Below, in pieces: positions 4,541 to 5,561 of a DNA stretch of 5,561 nucleotides; the stretch's first letter is position 1, and each line of letters begins with the position of its first letter. Source of the stretch: Bacillota bacterium. GTDB taxonomy: Bacteria; Bacillota; Clostridia; Christensenellales; CAG-138. Under the pieces are notes generated by a model. It had not been told where the DNA came from and made no database searches. It worked only from the letters and a program-made list of their open reading frames with translations. The stretch spans positions 1-5,561 of the forward strand of contig JAEZGQ010000153.1 in NCBI GenBank assembly GCA_023416895.1. The letters are read 5' to 3'. A program made the position numbers and the translations under genes.

Positions 4541-5561
4541 ATGAAATCATGTAAGCGCATCCTCTCATCCGTCATGGCGCTGATGCTCGTTTTGAGCCTC
4601 GGCTCGTTTGCGATGGCGGAAACGACCGACCACACTGATCTCAAGCTCACCGCTGTGGAATATGCCTATTCCATCGTTACCGGCAACGAGCTTCTGATCA
4701 ATCTGCAACTTCAAAACGAATCAGGTGCAGAAGTTTACTATTCTGTCGAGAAGGCAGAACTGATCGGTGCAAAAAACTTCAGCGCCACAGTTAGCCAAGT
4801 TTTTCCCGCCGCTGGTGTTGCGAACAAACAAACACTTGCGGCTGGCGGAACAGGTGCCGTACAGGTAGTTCTCGGTAGCATCAGCGGTTCTGAGTTTGGC
4901 ATCACAAAGTTGAAGCTGACGCTGAAGGTATATGCCGATGCGGCGGCTCCCACTGGCGTCGACTATGCCGAATACGTGGTGAAAACCACTTCGACCACGG
5001 CGAGCAGCCTTAACAATTCGGAGTATCTCTCCATCAACGTAACGACCGATCCCTCCACCGGCGGCGGCAACGACGGCGGCGGTTCCTCCACACCCGGCTC
5101 GGCCTTCCGCCTTAGCCCCGTGGACGCGAACGGCACGCGCGTAAACGCCCCCAGCGGTAACTACGGCGACAAAGTGACCGTGCGCATACCGCTTGTGGCA
5201 AAAGCAAGCGTATCAAGCGTAACCATTTCGCCCGTCATCACCACAAGCCTCGACACGTTCCCGTTCGTGATTTCGAATGTGGACTATACGCTTAGCTACC
5301 CCGGCCCCGTGAACGCAGGGCAGATCATCATGTTTGAATACACCTTTACGCTGAGCAAAAAGGTAACCGCAGGCGTGAAGCAGATCGACTTCGCCATAAA
5401 CGCCACAGGCGGCTCGTGGGACCCCGTGGGTACCACCTACACCGATAAGGTGAGCATTTTCCTCACCGTTGTGAAGGGCGCTACCGCCACGGACGGCACA
5501 GGCACACCTCCCGCCGTATCCACCCCGAAGCTTATTGTGCAGTCCTACAGCTTCAGCACCG
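4541..5561 (+). CDS. Large exported multi-domain protein, 3' end beyond the window
   Basis: The frame is open from ATG 4541 to the window end (340 codons plus one base), so the C-terminus is missing. GGGGG lies 10 bases before the start. Residues 1-26 are a signal peptide ending in AMA before ETTD. Residues 27-173 are a beta-rich domain. Residues 174-187 form a flexible Gly/Asn/Asp/Ser linker. Residues 188 to about 318 form a second beta-sandwich domain with GNYGDKVTVRIPLVAKASVSSVTISP, like the S-layer-type extracellular repeats of COG1361. From residue 329, PKLIVQSYSFST looks like the first strand of another such repeat. In Clostridia I recall that genes of this type lie beside MacB-like ATPase and permease genes, which matches the preceding gene. 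It probably sits in the envelope, perhaps anchored at the missing C-terminus, and may be an extracytoplasmic partner of the transporter. The ligand is unknown. Confidence 0.85.
   Translation, partial: MKSCKRILSSVMALMLVLSLGSFAMAETTDHTDLKLTAVEYAYSIVTGNELLINLQLQNESGAEVYYSVEKAELIGAKNFSATVSQVFPAAGVANKQTLAAGGTGAVQVVLGSISGSEFGITKLKLTLKVYADAAAPTGVDYAEYVVKTTSTTASSLNNSEYLSINVTTDPSTGGGNDGGGSSTPGSAFRLSPVDANGTRVNAPSGNYGDKVTVRIPLVAKASVSSVTISPVITTSLDTFPFVISNVDYTLSYPGPVNAGQIIMFEYTFTLSKKVTAGVKQIDFAINATGGSWDPVGTTYTDKVSIFLTVVKGATATDGTGTPPAVSTPKLIVQSYSFST

Overview
The window reads as part of the genome of a Gram-positive, low-to-medium GC Firmicute, most likely a gut-type Clostridia relative. This is inferred from purine-rich Shine-Dalgarno sites, lysine/arginine-led signal peptides, threonine/proline-rich wall-spanning linkers and beta-sandwich surface modules typical of that group. 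No sequence search was possible, so the taxonomic statement is an inference. All convincing genes are on the + strand and nearly all encode cell-surface or exported proteins.

Left part (1-3353): the first 41 bases may be the tail of an upstream gene ending in a very basic peptide. A small type I membrane protein follows: TTG start at 74, signal peptide, beta-rich ectodomain, C-terminal membrane anchor. Its reading frame is cut by a single in-frame TAG at 434-436 and then stays open in the same frame to a TAA at 722-724, including the membrane anchor. Next is a 229-residue protein with an N-terminal membrane anchor, a long Pro/Thr linker and a small C-terminal domain (819-1508). Fifteen bases later comes a 609-residue secreted protein with tandem Ig-like repeats (1524-3353). 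The last two are almost certainly co-transcribed.

Middle (3354-3737): a non-coding stretch with a terminator-like hairpin at its start, an extended -10 promoter candidate near 3592-3620 and a second TATAAT box near 3720. It probably separates two transcription units. A doubtful 23-codon minus-strand reading frame also lies here.

Right part (3738-5561): a complete ABC transporter ATPase of the MacB/LolD type, then a gene for a large exported multi-domain protein that runs off the right edge. In Firmicutes such ATPases usually work with FtsX/MacB-type permeases. None is in the window, so the permease would be expected further downstream.

The most notable observation is the amber-interrupted surface protein. 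It may be a recent nonsense mutation, programmed readthrough or amber decoding. The four genes with certain stops in the window (including the continuation of the first gene) all end in TAA, which is compatible with all three explanations.
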